Part shown: positions 63,319 through 64,000 of the stretch, piece after piece
Layout of the letters: the number at the start of each line of letters is the position of its first letter
Position numbering within the stretch: the first letter of the stretch is position 1
Origin: Meishania sp964351985
GTDB lineage: Bacteria > Bacteroidota > Bacteroidia > Flavobacteriales > Flavobacteriaceae
DNA length: 64,000 bases
Direction of reading: 5' to 3'
Assembly: GCA_964351985.1 (NCBI GenBank)
Contig: CAYGPR010000012.1
Location: forward strand, 1 to 64,000
Made by a program: the position numbers and the translations under genes
The notes under the pieces: model-generated
What the model was told of the DNA's origin: nothing
Databases searched by the model: none
Seen by the model: the letters and a program-made list of their open reading frames with translations, nothing else

Positions 63319-64000
63319 TTATTCGCCCATCATCTTCTTAAGACGCATAAAGTTTTCATTGTCGCCCATGGCGCCATAGATATTTTTAAGTTGTTCCATG
63401 ATGCTCTTGCTATCAGGGGTTGTTTTCAAGGCATCCTCTAAAACTTGGGCGCCCTGTTTGAATAAATCGTCCTTTTTAGCCTTCATCTCTTCGTATTTGG
63501 CAATATCACTTTTTGAATTACCTAAAGAGTTCATTTCATCAATAAAACTATTACCCTCGTTGACATAGGTCGTCGAAAGGTTCAATTGTGCATTTGTGTA
63601 ATCGGGTTTAATCTCAAGTGCCTTTAAATAAGACGCCCTAGCTTCTTCCATATTACCCTGCTCCATACTGATAACCCCTATATTATAATGTAAATCAGCA
63701 TTGTCGGGGGCCAAAGCCGTAGCCTCCGACATTAAAGACTTGAACTTATCCAAATCACCTTTTGTATAATAAAGGTTCGCCTGATTGATGATAAGATTAA
63801 TATCTTCGGGGTCATTAACTCGTGCCTCTTCATATGCCGCCAAAGCCTTATCGTCTTGACCGGTCTCCGAATAAATTAATGCAATGTTCTTAACGATTTC
63901 AGGTTTTTTGGAGGGCGTCTTCTCATCGATAGGGTCTTTGTAAGTACCCGACTTGACCATTAGGTCACGTTGAATTTTATCCATTTCCTCCACTTCTCCA
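63319..64000 (-). CDS. TPR-repeat protein, partial (N-terminus beyond window)
   Basis: The C-terminal 227 residues of a TPR protein; the frame continues past the window end, so the ATG-like codons near 63984-63993 are not accepted as the start. About four TPR units are visible: PEIVKNIALIYSETGQDDKA, INLIINQANLYYTKGDLDKF, ADLHYNIGVISMEQGNMEEA and TNAQLNLSTTYVNEGNS. The C-terminal helix ends NENFMRLKKMMGE. It is a scaffold for protein contacts; function unknown from this part. Confidence 0.85.
   Translation of the reverse strand, partial: GEVEEMDKIQRDLMVKSGTYKDPIDEKTPSKKPEIVKNIALIYSETGQDDKALAAYEEARVNDPEDINLIINQANLYYTKGDLDKFKSLMSEATALAPDNADLHYNIGVISMEQGNMEEARASYLKALEIKPDYTNAQLNLSTTYVNEGNSFIDEMNSLGNSKSDIAKYEEMKAKKDDLFKQGAQVLEDALKTTPDSKSIMEQLKNIYGAMGDNENFMRLKKMMGE

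Noticed and set aside
1..64000. CRISPR arrays, insertion sequences, phage genes, toxin-antitoxin pairs and restriction systems
   Set aside because: Looked for regularly spaced repeats, transposase DDE motifs, Cas, phage or nuclease signatures and found none.

Overview
The window reads as a chromosomal segment of a marine, polysaccharide-degrading member of the Bacteroidota, most likely family Flavobacteriaceae. This is inferred from a SusC/SusD pair, a FecR/ECF-sigma-controlled TonB receptor, three S1-type sulfatases, many SpII lipoproteins, low-to-medium GC and short A/T-rich spacers without strong Shine-Dalgarno sites. I cannot fix genus or species. No insertion sequence, integrase, CRISPR array, rRNA or replication origin was seen.

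Layout. 1-3.8 kb (minus): ECF sigma factor, FecR-type anti-sigma and the N-terminal part of their TonB-dependent receptor, cut by the window start. 3.9-6.9 kb (plus): three related acidic lipoproteins built from two shared domains, one of which is nested inside the other in the middle gene. 7.0-11.7 kb (plus): Crp/Fnr regulator, a 31-residue membrane peptide, a DUF2892 protein, then a tight cassette of DUF4956 membrane protein, HlyD-like adaptor and TolC-like protein, closed by a second DUF2892 gene. 11.7-14.1 kb (minus): secreted amidohydrolase and a cation diffusion facilitator. tRNA-Pro(GGG) lies at 14.5 kb.

14.7-22.8 kb is a carbohydrate locus read divergently from about 19.8 kb. Leftward are a DUF5060 glycosidase-like lipoprotein, a VanX-type dipeptidase, a sulfatase and an esterase, the first three translationally coupled. 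Rightward are a GH130-like enzyme, a second sulfatase and a PMT/ArnT-like glycosyltransferase. 24.5-26.6 kb: BlaI repressor with tandem operators and a BlaR1/M56 metallopeptidase fused to ankyrin repeats. 26.7-32.7 kb (minus): GMC oxidoreductase, its small subunit, two exported sugar-isomerase-fold proteins and a third sulfatase. With the exported Gfo/Idh/MocA oxidoreductase at 36.6 kb this resembles an oxidative (3-keto) glycoside cleavage pathway. 32.9-36.5 kb: DUF255 thioredoxin-fold lipoprotein and sialate O-acetylesterase. 38.0-41.0 kb: a 1010-residue kinase / M23 peptidase / class III aminotransferase fusion.

41.0-49.6 kb (minus): SusC, SusD and a giant FG-GAP/ASPIC lipoprotein. 50.1-53.9 kb: seven-heme cytochrome c, a TonB-plug-only protein and a cadherin-like repeat lipoprotein. 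54.1-57.1 kb: a LytS/LytTR two-component pair whose kinase carries TPRs. 57.4-58.7 kb: an unrecognised lipoprotein. 58.8-59.0 kb: tRNA-Pro(TGG) and tRNA-Ser(GCT). 59.1-64 kb is housekeeping-like: PgpH-type HD phosphodiesterase, thiolase, NlpC/P60 peptidase and a TPR protein cut by the window end.

Taken together, the outer-membrane receptors import glycans; sulfatases, esterases, GH130/DUF5060 proteins and the putative oxidoreductase-lyase set process them in the periplasm; and FecR/sigma, LytTR and BlaI/M56 circuits would regulate expression. All functions are inferred from sequence recognition without database searches.
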